From DATLMR01 sp035634255 (GTDB taxonomy: Bacteria > Acidobacteriota > Blastocatellia > UBA7656), in assembly GCA_035634255.1 (NCBI GenBank), contig DASQDI010000031.1:1-47274 (forward strand): DNA of 47,274 nucleotides. Reading direction: 5' to 3'. A model generated the notes under the pieces. That model was not told the origin of the DNA, ran no database searches, and saw nothing but the letters and a program-made list of their open reading frames with translations. Of this stretch, positions 23,529 to 32,666 are shown one piece after another. The translations under genes were made by a program, and so were the position numbers. Positions within the stretch are counted from its first letter, which is position 1, and each line of letters begins with the position of its first letter.

Positions 23529-25244
23529 ATGAACTCGTTGGAACCTGACTCCGGCGCGGCCTCGGTCGAATCCGGGGGCCGGTCTAATTTTATTCGCGAT
23601 GTCATTATCGAGGACATCAAGGCGGGCAAGCACGGCGGGCGGGTGCAGACTCGCTTCCCCCCCGAGCCGAACGGGTACCTGCACATCGGCCATGCCAAGG
23701 CCATATACCTCGACTTCGGGCTGGCGGCCGAGTTCGGCGGCAAGTGCAACCTCCGCTTCGACGACACGAACCCTTCCAAGGAAGAGACCGAGTACGTCGA
23801 TTCCATTATGGAAGACATCCTCTGGCTCGGGTTCAAATGGGACGGGTTGTACTACGCTTCCGACTACTTCGGGCAGCTTTACGAGTGGGCCATCGACCTG
23901 ATCAAAGCGGGTAAGGCTTACGTGGACGACCTGAGCGCGGCGGAGATTCGCCAGTACCGCGGCACCCTGACCGAGCCGGGCAGGGAGAGCCCGTACCGCG
24001 ACCGCCCCGTCGAAGAGAACCTCGACCTGTTCGAGCGCATGAAGAAAGGCGAATTCCCCGACGGCTCGCGGACTCTGCGCGCGAAGATCGACATGGCCTC
24101 GCCGAACCTGAACATGCGCGACCCCGTGATGTATCGCATCCTTCATATGGATCATCACCGGACGGGGAGCCGGTGGTGCATTTACCCCGTGTACGACTAC
24201 GCGCACGGCCAGTCGGATTCGATTGAGAAGGTGACCCACTCGATCTGCACCCTCGAATTCGAGGACCACCGCCCTCTGTACAATTGGTACATCGAACAGT
24301 TAGGCATATTCCCATCCCGGCAGTACGAGTTCGACCGGCTCAACATCACCTACACGCTCCTGAGCAAGCGCAAGCTGCTGACTCTGGTGCAGGAGGGGCA
24401 CGTCGCCGGCTGGGACGACCCGCGCATGCCGACTCTGTCGGGGATGCGGCGGCGCGGCTACACGCCGGAAGCCATCCGCGCCTTCTGCGCGAACATGAGC
24501 GTGTCCAAGTCGAACAATACGGTGCAGCTTTCGAACCTTGAGCACTTCGTCCGCGAAGACCTGAACAGGCGCGCCCCGCGTGTCATGGCCGTGCTGCGGC
24601 CTCTGCGCGTCGTCATCGACAACTACCCGGACGATCTTGTCGAGGAGATGGACGCCGTCAACAACCCCGAAGACGAGGGCATGGGCACGCGCAAGGTCCC
24701 GTTCTCGAAGGTCCTCTACATCGAGCAGGACGATTTTCGCGAAGACCCGCCGAAGCAGTTCTTCCGGCTCTCGCCCGGCCGCGAGGTCCGTCTGCGCTAC
24801 GGGTATTTCATCACCTGCAACGAGGTCGTGAAAGACCCGGACGGGAACGTGGTGGAACTCCGCTGCACGTACGACCCGGCGACGCGGGGCGGCAACGCGC
24901 CCGATGGGCGCAAGGTCAAATCCACCATTCACTGGGTGTCGGCGGCGCACGCTCTGGATTCCGAGGCCCGGCTCTACGACAACCTCTTCACGAAAGAGAA
25001 CCCGAGCGACGTTGAGGAGGGCCAGGACTTCACCGTCAATCTGAATCCGAACTCGTTGGAGGTGCTGACGGGCTGCAAGGTCGAGCCGAGCCTGCGGGAC
25101 GCGGAGGTCGGCGTCAGGTATCAGTTCGAGCGCCTGGGCTACTTCTCGGTGGACCCGGATTCGGCGTCCGGGAAGCTGGTCTTCAACAGGACAATCGGCC
25201 TGCGGGATAACTGGTCGAGGATCGAGCGGCGCGAGAAAAAATAA
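23529..25244 (+). CDS. glnS: Glutaminyl-tRNA synthetase
   Basis: The 571-residue class Ic synthetase charges tRNA-Gln with glutamine. The HIGH signature is in PPEPNGYLHIGHAKAI (residues 52-55), and the KMSKS equivalent is MSVSKSNNTVQL. The catalytic-domain segment RFDDTNPSKEETEYVDSI and the beta-barrel anticodon-binding region with KVLYIEQDDF are typical. Length is close to the E. coli enzyme (554 aa). The substrate tRNA-Gln(CTG) lies upstream on the same strand, and the interval between is filled with tRNA-derived repeats and unrelated genes. GAGGAG precedes the ATG by about 11 bases. No gatCAB genes are visible; direct charging is expected. Confidence 0.97.
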   Translation: MNSLEPDSGAASVESGGRSNFIRDVIIEDIKAGKHGGRVQTRFPPEPNGYLHIGHAKAIYLDFGLAAEFGGKCNLRFDDTNPSKEETEYVDSIMEDILWLGFKWDGLYYASDYFGQLYEWAIDLIKAGKAYVDDLSAAEIRQYRGTLTEPGRESPYRDRPVEENLDLFERMKKGEFPDGSRTLRAKIDMASPNLNMRDPVMYRILHMDHHRTGSRWCIYPVYDYAHGQSDSIEKVTHSICTLEFEDHRPLYNWYIEQLGIFPSRQYEFDRLNITYTLLSKRKLLTLVQEGHVAGWDDPRMPTLSGMRRRGYTPEAIRAFCANMSVSKSNNTVQLSNLEHFVREDLNRRAPRVMAVLRPLRVVIDNYPDDLVEEMDAVNNPEDEGMGTRKVPFSKVLYIEQDDFREDPPKQFFRLSPGREVRLRYGYFITCNEVVKDPDGNVVELRCTYDPATRGGNAPDGRKVKSTIHWVSAAHALDSEARLYDNLFTKENPSDVEEGQDFTVNLNPNSLEVLTGCKVEPSLRDAEVGVRYQFERLGYFSVDPDSASGKLVFNRTIGLRDNWSRIERREKK

Positions 25245-25247
25245 TCC

Positions 25248-25310
25248 GGCGGAGCGCCATGCCCTCCGCCTCTCCGGGCTCGAATCCATGCCTCAGTTCT
25301 GTGGCCGCGG
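25248..25310 (+). repeat. Hairpin and weak fifth tRNA-Gln-like copy after glnS
   Basis: A hairpin GGCGGAG (25248-25254)/CTCCGCC (25264-25270) directly follows the glnS stop and is a likely terminator. It is followed by CTCGAATCCATGCCTC, which resembles the T arm and 3' acceptor strand of tRNA-Gln (TTCGAATCCCTGCCTC). Only about 20 bases match, so membership in the repeat family is tentative. Confidence 0.4.
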
Positions 25311-25330
25311 CGATAAGGATTAAATAGCTG

Positions 25331-25939
25331 GTGCGACGCCGGAAGCTTATCAGGCTGTTATTACTCATAACCGTAACGCTGGCGGCGTCGCTCGCTTTCG
25401 TCCAATTGAATTGCCCGAAGCGGGGCATGGCAATCTCTTCTCGCTACCGGCAGTTCGTCCTGCTGAAGAACCGCGCCGATCATCCGCAAAAGGAGGACTT
25501 CGACGGGAGCGTCACCCTCTCCGCGATGCTGCAATCCGGCGACGACCGGAGCAGGTGGTCCGAAACACGCTCCGCCGCCATCGAGGGCTACGTGCTGGAG
25601 GTCCGCAATGGCGGGATAGAATCGGCCAACTGCTTTTCCTTAACCGACCGCGACATCCACATTCACATCGGGGCTCGGGAAGATGCGCCGCCTCGGGAGA
25701 TGGTGGTCGTTGAGGTCACCCCCAGGACCAGAGAATGGGCCGAGCGCCGGAACATGGATTGGTCCCGGTCCGCCTTAGAACGCGAGCTGGTGGGGCGCTG
25801 GTGCCGGTTCGAGGGCTGGCTGTTGTTCGACGTAGAGCACGCCGACGAGTCCGAAAATACCGCGCCGGGCAGGGAAGATAATTGGCGGGGCACCGCCTGG
25901 GAGGTCCACCCCGTGACGGACATCAAGGTGATAAGGTGA
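25331..25939 (+). CDS. Exported protein of unknown function (202 aa)
   Basis: A GTG start gives an N-terminal signal or anchor (RRRKLIRLLLLITVTLAASLAFV). It is followed by a ~165-residue soluble domain containing AAIEGYVLEVRNGGIESANCFS and DRDIHIHIGA, then VVVEVTPRTRE and GRWCRFEGWLLFDVEH. The alternating strands suggest an OB-like barrel. I do not recognise a named family. It is convergent with the HEAT-repeat gene, with only 24 bases between stops, and probably read from the glnS side. Confidence 0.65.
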   Translation: MRRRKLIRLLLLITVTLAASLAFVQLNCPKRGMAISSRYRQFVLLKNRADHPQKEDFDGSVTLSAMLQSGDDRSRWSETRSAAIEGYVLEVRNGGIESANCFSLTDRDIHIHIGAREDAPPREMVVVEVTPRTREWAERRNMDWSRSALERELVGRWCRFEGWLLFDVEHADESENTAPGREDNWRGTAWEVHPVTDIKVIR

Positions 25940-25963
25940 GCGCGGAGCCTCGATTACGACTGG

Positions 25964-26938
25964 CTAGTCCGGTATCGGCACGCGGCGCAGGCTCGTGACG
26001 CGGCCCTGCATCCGGTGTTTTATAACGGCCAGAGCCCGGCGGACTCCCGCTCGCACTTTCGGGTCCGGGTCGTCGCGCGCCTCGATGAGCAACTGTACTT
26101 CGCGGTCTCCGGCGCGGTTGCCGAGCGTCTCCGCCGCCTGCGCCCGCACCTTACCCTGCTCGTCCTTCAGGGCCGCCATCAGCGGCGCGAAAGCGCGGCC
26201 GTCGGCGTTGTGCCACAAGGCGAGGGCCGCGCCGTGCCGGATTTCCGCACGGCTGTCCTTGAGCAGAGCGATCAAAGGGGGCACCACGTCCACCGCGCCG
26301 CTGCCTTTGTGCCCGAGCGCGAAGACGGCCTGCTCCCGCACCTGCCACGCCTTATCCTGCGTCGCCACGAGCAGGGCTTCGATCACCTCGCCGCTCGCCC
26401 CGCCCCTCTGGAAGAGCGCGTAGGCGGCCTGCGCCCGGACCTGCCATGCGGGGTCTTGAAGAGCAAGAATAAGTTCTTTGACCGCCTCCCCGCGGTGCGC
26501 CAGAGCCCACGCCGCATTCTTACGCGCGCGCCAGTTGCTCCCGAGCAACGTCTGCTTCAAAGCCCCCAGAGCCGGGTCTCCGATTGCCATCAGGGCGTGC
26601 GTCGCGGCCTCGCCCGGCGAAGGCTCGTAGACCTGCTCGTACCGGGGCTCCCACTGCTCGTCTTCGAACGGCTCCTCGTTGCCGCAACCGCGGGGCGGCG
26701 GGATCGGCGTGCCATCCCCGAGCAGCACGACGAGGTGCGGGATGGCGGGCGCGGCCCGCTCACGCATCCGGCCCAGCGTGCAGGCGGCCGCCGCGCGTTT
26801 GACCGGGTCGGGAGACGCGAGCGCCTGAATCTGCTCTTTAACGTCGGCCTGCACGTCCTGCCGGGCGGAGACTGTTGCGCCTCCCGCGAGTGTCAGACCG
26901 GCGACTATTATCGCAAGCAGCAGCGGAATCTTTTTCAT
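25964..26938 (-). CDS. Secreted HEAT-repeat protein
   Basis: The 324-residue protein has a signal peptide (KKIPLLLAIIVAGLTLAGGATVSA). About six to seven HEAT-like helical repeats of ~31 residues follow, most with the pattern D...VR-QAA-AL...G and K/R at repeat ends (QDPAWQVRAQAAYALFQRG, QDKAWQVREQAVFALGHKG, KDEQGKVRAQAAETLGNRA). These scaffolds bind proteins. ATG 26938 has GGGGG upstream and starts the signal peptide; the frame continues to 27004, adjoining the permease stop. It is the third gene of the padR-permease operon, so it may be a periplasmic partner of the transporter (inference from position). Confidence 0.85.
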   Translation of the reverse strand: MKKIPLLLAIIVAGLTLAGGATVSARQDVQADVKEQIQALASPDPVKRAAAACTLGRMRERAAPAIPHLVVLLGDGTPIPPPRGCGNEEPFEDEQWEPRYEQVYEPSPGEAATHALMAIGDPALGALKQTLLGSNWRARKNAAWALAHRGEAVKELILALQDPAWQVRAQAAYALFQRGGASGEVIEALLVATQDKAWQVREQAVFALGHKGSGAVDVVPPLIALLKDSRAEIRHGAALALWHNADGRAFAPLMAALKDEQGKVRAQAAETLGNRAGDREVQLLIEARDDPDPKVRAGVRRALAVIKHRMQGRVTSLRRVPIPD

Positions 26939-27006
26939 TGAAACACCCCCGTTTGAAATCATCATTGAACGGCCGCTCGCATTCGACGGCCCCGCCTCAG
27001 CCATTT

Positions 27007-29748
27007 TTATTCGTACCGCAGAGCGATGATCGGGTCCGTCCGAGCCGCGCGCCGCGCCGGCAGGTAACAGGCCAGAAGGGCCACGGCCATCAGCAGCAGC
27101 GCGACGCCCGCGAACGTGAGGGGGTCCGTGGCGCTCACTCCGTACAGCAGCCTCGACATCATCCGGGTCAGGGCGAACGCGGCCAGAAGCCCCGCGCCCG
27201 CGCCTATCAAGGCCAGCCTCATGCCCCGGCCTATCACCAGCCCGAGCACGTCGCCCGTCCGCGCGCCCAGAGCGATCCGCAGGCCGATCTCATGAGTTCG
27301 CGCCGTGGTGATGTACGACAGGACGCCATAAATTCCGATGGCGGCCAGCAGCAGCGCCAGCGCTCCGAAGAGTTCCAGCATCCGTAGGGCGAAGCGGCGT
27401 GTGCCCACCGACTCGCTAATCAGTTCTTCCATGGTCTGGACCTGATACATGGGCTGGTTCGGGTCGAGCGATTGAATCTCACGCTTGACGGAGTTGATTA
27501 TGCCTTTGGGGTCCGAGGCCGTTCGCACCGCGATATTCATCCGCCGGTACATCCCGGCCGCCTGCGCGAGATGGAAATAGGCTTCGGGATTTATCCCCGC
27601 GTCGAGCGAGCCCTGCGACGAGTCGGCGACGACTCCCTTCACCGTCAGCCACGGACTGTTGCCCGTCGAGCGGCCCAGCTTGATCCGCTTACCGAGCGGG
27701 TCTTCGTCGGGCCAGAAGCGCCGCGCCATGGCCTGATTAATGATGACCACGCCCGGCGCGCCCGACCTGTCGTGCGCGGAGAAGAGCTCGCCCGCGCGCA
27801 GGTCAATGCCCATGACTCGGAAGTAGTCTAGGCTGACCGTCCGCGTGTCTATGTTCTGCGTCCGCGCCTCAATGGCCAGGGCCTCGCTCTCCACCGTCAC
27901 GGTCCAGTCTTCGGTGTAGACGAAAGGCATGTGCGAGGCCGCCGCCGCCCCTTCGACTCCGGGGAGCGCCTGCACTCGCTCGATGACCTGCTGGAAGAAG
28001 GCCGCCTTCTGCTCGGCGCTCTTATACCGCTCCGGCGAGAGGTTCAAGCGCATGGTCAGAACGTTCTCGGGGTTGAAGCCCGGATCGACGTTGATAAGCC
28101 GCGCGAAGCTCCGGATCATCAGACCGGCCATGACCAGCAGGAGCAGAGAGAGGGCCACTTCGGAGATGACCAGAAGGTTCTGCGCCCGCACGTGCACGCC
28201 CCTCGCCCCCTTCTGCCCGCCTTCCTTCAGGGCCTCTCCCAGAGCAGGGTTGGAAATTTGCAGCGCCGGCCACAACCCGAACAGTACCGCGGCCAGCAAC
28301 GATGTCACCAGAGTGAAGAGTAAGGCCGGGCCGCCGATGCTGATCTCCACGCCGTCGGGCACCGTGTTCGCCGGGATGACGGCCTTCAGCCAGCCCGTCC
28401 CCCAGAGGGCGAGCAGCAGCCCGAGCGCCCCGCCCATCAGCCCGAGCAATACGCTCTCGGTCAAAAGCTGCCTGATGACGCGCCCGCGCGTCGCCCCCAG
28501 CGCCACGCGGATGGCGACCTCCTGCCTTCGGACCGAGGTCTGCGCCAGCAGCAGGTTCGCTATATTCGCGCAGGCGATCAACAGGATAAGCCCGACCGCG
28601 CCGAACAGCACCCACAGGGCCGTGCGCATCGGCCCGAAGTAGAACTCTCCGAGCGACTGAAGGTATACCCCTCTGCCCGAGTATTCGGGGTTGGAGCCGA
28701 CGAAGTCCTGCTCCTGGCGACGGGCAAGCGCCTCCAACTCCATCCCGGCCCGCGCGGGCGTGAGGCCCGGCTTGAGCCGCGCGATGACGCTGAACACGCG
28801 CGCCGTCCGCGGCATTTGCTTCATGTCCATCGGGAACGGGAACCATGCCTGGCCGACGTCGAACCAGAAGTGGGGAGGCATGACTCCGATGATTATGTAT
28901 GGCTCGTCATCGAGGAAGACTTTTCGCCCGATTATTCCCCCGTCGCCGCCGAAGTGCTGTTGCCACAGCCTGTGGCTGATGACGAGCACGCGCTGGCCCC
29001 CGCTCCCCTGATCGTCGGCCGAGATCGGGCGGCCCATAATCGGCTCGACCCCGAGCAGGCGGAAGAAGTCGGCCGACACTTTAGCCGCCGGCAGGCGCTC
29101 CGGCTCCTGCCCCCCGGTCAGGTTGCGGCTCACCGGCTCATAAACGCCTATCCCTTCGAAGCTCTCGACCCCGGAGAAATCTTCGACCTCCGGCCCCGAC
29201 GCGCGGAGCTGCTCCTGCATGCCGAGCTGCGGGAGCCTCTGCCGCACCACGAAAAGTTGATCCTGGCCGGGGTAGGGGAATGGGTTGAGCAGAACGATGT
29301 TGAAGACGCTGAAGAGGGCCGTGTTCGCGCCGATGCCGAGGGCGAGCGTGAGCAGGGTAACGGCGGTGAAGCCTCGTCGCTTGAAAAGCACCCGCAGCCC
29401 GAATCGCACGTCCTGAAGCACCTCTACCAGAACGCCCGCCGCCCTGTTCCGCTGTCCCGCCTGAACGAGCCGCTCTTCGACCTTGCGGCCCTGGTTGACA
29501 ATCTGGCGTCTGACGGTCCGCCGCGGGAGTATCAACTCCCCGTTCATAAGCTTCAGGTTCTGGACCTGGGCGGCGGCCCACTTCCGGGCCTCTTCTTCTG
29601 AAGCGCCGCCCCAGAGGGCGTCCTCGTAAGCGGCCTCCATGTGCTCGGTAAGCTCCTCGATGACCTCCATCTCCCGCTCGGGGGTGAGCCCCGGCGGGAG
29701 CAGGTTGTCGCGCACGTACATCTTCCAGTCGTTAATGTGTTCGCTCAT
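27007..29748 (-). CDS. ADOP-family MacB-like permease with N-terminal PadR-linked domain
   Basis: The 913-residue protein has a ~100-residue soluble N-terminal helical domain (SEHINDWKMYVRDNLLPPGLTPEREMEVIEELTEHMEAAYEDAL). This domain is found in ADOP permeases encoded beside PadR regulators. It is followed by VLQDVRFGLRVLFKRRGFTAV and the duplicated MacB/FtsX architecture: a periplasmic domain, three helices around LILLIACANIANLLLAQTS, a second periplasmic domain, and terminal helices ending YLPARRAARTDPIIALRYE. ATG 29748 fits the family start and follows the padR stop by 17 bases. The substrate is unknown; the partner ATPase is presumably encoded elsewhere. The gene is under likely PadR control. 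Confidence 0.92.
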   Translation of the reverse strand: MSEHINDWKMYVRDNLLPPGLTPEREMEVIEELTEHMEAAYEDALWGGASEEEARKWAAAQVQNLKLMNGELILPRRTVRRQIVNQGRKVEERLVQAGQRNRAAGVLVEVLQDVRFGLRVLFKRRGFTAVTLLTLALGIGANTALFSVFNIVLLNPFPYPGQDQLFVVRQRLPQLGMQEQLRASGPEVEDFSGVESFEGIGVYEPVSRNLTGGQEPERLPAAKVSADFFRLLGVEPIMGRPISADDQGSGGQRVLVISHRLWQQHFGGDGGIIGRKVFLDDEPYIIIGVMPPHFWFDVGQAWFPFPMDMKQMPRTARVFSVIARLKPGLTPARAGMELEALARRQEQDFVGSNPEYSGRGVYLQSLGEFYFGPMRTALWVLFGAVGLILLIACANIANLLLAQTSVRRQEVAIRVALGATRGRVIRQLLTESVLLGLMGGALGLLLALWGTGWLKAVIPANTVPDGVEISIGGPALLFTLVTSLLAAVLFGLWPALQISNPALGEALKEGGQKGARGVHVRAQNLLVISEVALSLLLLVMAGLMIRSFARLINVDPGFNPENVLTMRLNLSPERYKSAEQKAAFFQQVIERVQALPGVEGAAAASHMPFVYTEDWTVTVESEALAIEARTQNIDTRTVSLDYFRVMGIDLRAGELFSAHDRSGAPGVVIINQAMARRFWPDEDPLGKRIKLGRSTGNSPWLTVKGVVADSSQGSLDAGINPEAYFHLAQAAGMYRRMNIAVRTASDPKGIINSVKREIQSLDPNQPMYQVQTMEELISESVGTRRFALRMLELFGALALLLAAIGIYGVLSYITTARTHEIGLRIALGARTGDVLGLVIGRGMRLALIGAGAGLLAAFALTRMMSRLLYGVSATDPLTFAGVALLLMAVALLACYLPARRAARTDPIIALRYE

Positions 29749-29765
29749 AATCCTGCCCCGTCCCT

Positions 29766-30098
29766 TCATTCCGGGATGATGCGCGCTACGCGGTCGAGCG
29801 CGGCGAAGAACTCGCTCCAGGTGGCGCGCTGCGCGGAGAGGACCTTCCGCCCTTCCGCCGTCAACTTGTAATAGCGGCGGCGGCGCTGCCCGGCCTTCTC
29901 GACCCACTGCCCCTTGATCCAGCCGCGCTCCTCCATCCGGTATAGCAGCGGGTAGAGCGAGGCGACGTGGAACTGCAACACGCCCTCCGACCTCTCCCCG
30001 ATTAATTTCGCGATCTCATAGCCGTGTCGCGGTCGGTCCTCGACCAGGGCCAGGATCAGCAACTCGGTACTCCCTTTTTTTAACTCTTGATTTAGCAT
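29766..30098 (-). CDS. PadR-family transcriptional regulator
   Basis: The 110-residue product has the PadR winged helix. It reads KKGSTELLILALVEDRPRHGYEIAKLI, VASLYPLLYRMEERGWIKGQW and RRRRYYKLTAEGRKVL, then a short dimerisation helix. PadR proteins repress adjacent genes and are relieved by small ligands. I chose ATG 30098 because it matches the usual MLNQELKKG start; an ATG at 30128 has a GAGG upstream and would add 10 residues. A run of alternating AT (CCATATATATCC, near 30126) in front of the gene could be part of promoter or operator. It heads the operon with the ADOP permease and HEAT protein. Confidence 0.92.
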   Translation of the reverse strand: MLNQELKKGSTELLILALVEDRPRHGYEIAKLIGERSEGVLQFHVASLYPLLYRMEERGWIKGQWVEKAGQRRRRYYKLTAEGRKVLSAQRATWSEFFAALDRVARIIPE

Positions 30099-30311
30099 AG
30101 TAGTCGTTCCAATATGTTGCGACGCCATATATATCCTCGCCAGCGTAAAAAAGCAAGCCCAAATTTGATCGGGGGCGGAGCCTCTCCGCAACGGCCGGGC
30201 CGCGGTCACAGGAACCTTTGAGATAGGGGTCGGAATTATGGGGCGCTCATGACCGCGCCGCCTGTGGTCGGGCGGGGAGCATCAGCAGGGGACTTTCTTC
30301 GGCCGCGAGAC

Positions 30312-30614
30312 TCAGGAATCCGATTTCATCGAAGTCGAGTCCGGGGATGGCGGCGGGACTTCCGTCAGTCTGATCTTCAGATAATTCTCTTCCCGCAGGG
30401 CCATGAGCTTGATCTTCTTTAGCTCCATCCCCTTGATCCCGAAATAGACGGCCATCTGTGTTAACTGGTGGGCGCTCGCAAAATCTTTCGGGTCGGCGCA
30501 GAATTTTTTCAGGCCGGGGTCGTACTCCCGGCAGGACATGTTCTTAGGGATGCGAAGCCCGAACATGCACTTGCCGTCCTCCTGATACTGATTACAGAAA
30601 TCACAAATTATCAT
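30312..30614 (-). CDS. Small cysteine-rich protein, possible metal binder
   Basis: ATG 30614 has GGGAG seven bases upstream and gives 100 residues. The N-terminal half contains CDFCNQYQEDGKC, then C at about 28 (MSCREYDPGL) and about 38 (KKFCAD). That is five cysteines in ~40 residues, consistent with a zinc or iron-sulfur site. The C-terminal half is helical and ends in a Pro/Ser-rich tail. I do not recognise the family. It is isolated, with gene-free DNA on both sides. Confidence 0.7.
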   Translation of the reverse strand: MIICDFCNQYQEDGKCMFGLRIPKNMSCREYDPGLKKFCADPKDFASAHQLTQMAVYFGIKGMELKKIKLMALREENYLKIRLTEVPPPSPDSTSMKSDS

Positions 30615-30970
30615 CACACACTCCCATAGAATGTTTCCGGGCGACCGCGCCATTCCGCGCTTCCGAAGGGCCGGTCAGGTTTTCCTTCCATCAACAACAC
30701 CCGCTCGTTCCCACGCCTTCTCGCTCATCCCAGATGGCCTCGGGCGCGATAGACTCCTGGCTGGTGAGCTGTTCAGTTCAGGTAATCCGAAGGATCGCAG
30801 AGAAGCTGAGAAGGGAGTGCTCTAAACTCGGTTCTCATCAACCCTATGCGCCGGGGGCGGATTTGTCAACCCGCCCTGATTGTTGCGGGGCACGGCGCGA
30901 CGGCGTGAATCAGTAAAAATCATAATCTCCGTGTCGGAATTCTTTCGTTAGCGCGCGAGTTGGGCGGAGT
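30615..30970. other. Gene-free stretch between the Cys-rich protein and the exporter
   Basis: It contains a hairpin GGGCGG (30855-30860)/CCGCCC (30871-30876) that could end exporter transcription. On the minus strand a TTGACA overlaps its loop, with a TAGGGT 17 bases on, a marginal promoter for the Cys-rich gene. I see no coding sequence. Confidence 0.4.
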
Positions 30971-32590
30971 CTATGTCACATCCGAAGGTGACTCTCCGGG
31001 GCCGGATGCGTCCGCGCGGCTCGCCGGAGTTTCATTCTCAATCGTCATAAATGCGCCGAGCGCGCTCGCCAGGGCCAGCCCGGCGGCGGATGCCATCACG
31101 AGGCGAAAGCCGAAGAGGAAGGATTCGTTGATCGCCTGCTTTAACGCCGCCCGCGTCCCGGCGTCGGGAGGCAGTTCTGCCCCGGCCAGCCGGACGCGCT
31201 GTTCATCCATGAAGCGCCGCGCTTCGGGCGCGATGTTGAGAGTGGTCAGGTGCCGGTCTAGCTCGCGGTTGAACGCGTACAACATCACGATGCCGAGGAT
31301 GGCGACGCCGAGCAATCCGGCGGTGCGCGAGACGGCGTTGTTGACCCCCGAGGCCGTGCCCGCCTGACTCCCCGGCACCGCATTCATCACCGTGGTCGTG
31401 AGCGGCGCGACGCTCGTCGCCATCCCGAGGCCCAAAACTAACACCGCCGGGAAGTAGGTCGTCCAGTAAGAGCCCCCGATGCCCGGCACAATGAAAAGGG
31501 CGTAGCCCAGAGCCGTTATCACTGGCCCGGCCACCAGAGGCAGCTTCGCGCCGTAGCGTTTCACCAACCCGCCCGACCAGCGAGACAGAAAGAACATGGT
31601 GAGAATGAAAGGGAGCAGGGCCGTGCCCGCGCCGGTCGCCGAGTACCCCTGCACCTGAATCAAATTGAGCGGGAAGAAGAACAGCGCCCCGCCCAGAGCC
31701 GTGTACAGGAAGAGCGTCAGCAGGTTGGCCCCGGTGAAATTGCGGGAGCGAAACAGGGCGAGCGGTAGCATCGGGCTGCCGGAACGCGCTTCGGCTACGA
31801 CGAACACCCCGAGCAGGAACGCTCCGACGATGAGCGCCGACAGTATTCCGGGGTGGCCGAATCCGAGGCGCGATGATTCGATCAGCCCGTAAACGAGGCC
31901 CCCCAGCCCGATGGCCTGAAGCCCCGCGCCCAGCCAGTCGAGGCGCTTCTCCCGATTGCCGGACCTGCTTTCGGGCACGTGCCGGAAACAGATCAGGAGC
32001 ACCATGACCGCCAGCGGCACGTTGATATAAAAGACCGCGCGCCATGAGACATGCTCGACGAGCCAGCCGCCGATCACCGGGCCGACCGCCGCGGTGATCG
32101 CCGTGAACCCAGACCACGTGCCGATGGCCTGCCCGCGCTTCTCCTCGCTGAACGACGCGCTGATTATCGCGAGGCTCCCCGGCACGAGCAGCGCGCCGCC
32201 CACGCCTTGCACCGCGCGCGCGATGATCAGTTGACCCGCGCTCGGCGCGACGCCGCACCATACCGAGGCGAGGGCGAAGAGGGCCGTGCCCGCACAGAAA
32301 ACTAACCTTCTGCCGTAGCGGTCACCCATCGAGCCTCCCACCAGCAGCAGGGCCGCGAGAAAGAGCGCGTACGATTCGACCACCCACTGCACGTCGAGGA
32401 CCGTGGCGTTGAGGTCATTTTGCAGGGCGGGCAGGGCGACGTTTACGGCTGTGCCGTCGATGAAGGCGAGGCTCGACCCCAGGATCGTCGCGGCCAGAAT
32501 CCAGGGCTCGGCGGCGCGCGCGCAGGGGGCGGGGGCGGGCCGGGATTTGATGACCCCGTCGTCACACGGTTGTACGCCGGTGTTTGTCAT
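30971..32590 (-). CDS. MFS drug exporter, DHA2 (14-TMS, EmrB/QacA) family
   Basis: The 539-residue inner-membrane protein has about 14 hydrophobic helices. The DHA2 signature region is SSLAFIDGTAVNVALPAL, the motif A loop is GGSMGDRYGRRLVF, and motif C is near GPVIGGWLVEHVSWRAVFYINVPL. It is expected to expel drugs or metabolites by proton antiport. No emrA-like adaptor is adjacent. It lies 76 bases downstream of the kinase-helicase gene in the same orientation and could be co-transcribed, but its start has only a weak ribosome-binding site. Confidence 0.93.
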   Translation of the reverse strand: MTNTGVQPCDDGVIKSRPAPAPCARAAEPWILAATILGSSLAFIDGTAVNVALPALQNDLNATVLDVQWVVESYALFLAALLLVGGSMGDRYGRRLVFCAGTALFALASVWCGVAPSAGQLIIARAVQGVGGALLVPGSLAIISASFSEEKRGQAIGTWSGFTAITAAVGPVIGGWLVEHVSWRAVFYINVPLAVMVLLICFRHVPESRSGNREKRLDWLGAGLQAIGLGGLVYGLIESSRLGFGHPGILSALIVGAFLLGVFVVAEARSGSPMLPLALFRSRNFTGANLLTLFLYTALGGALFFFPLNLIQVQGYSATGAGTALLPFILTMFFLSRWSGGLVKRYGAKLPLVAGPVITALGYALFIVPGIGGSYWTTYFPAVLVLGLGMATSVAPLTTTVMNAVPGSQAGTASGVNNAVSRTAGLLGVAILGIVMLYAFNRELDRHLTTLNIAPEARRFMDEQRVRLAGAELPPDAGTRAALKQAINESFLFGFRLVMASAAGLALASALGAFMTIENETPASRADASGPGESPSDVT

Positions 32591-32666
32591 GGCTCAAAGG
32601 CTCGGGCGGTTTTTACAGGCTGCTGAAAATCGACGGCGAGTCAAAATACGGAAAGCTTCAGAGATC

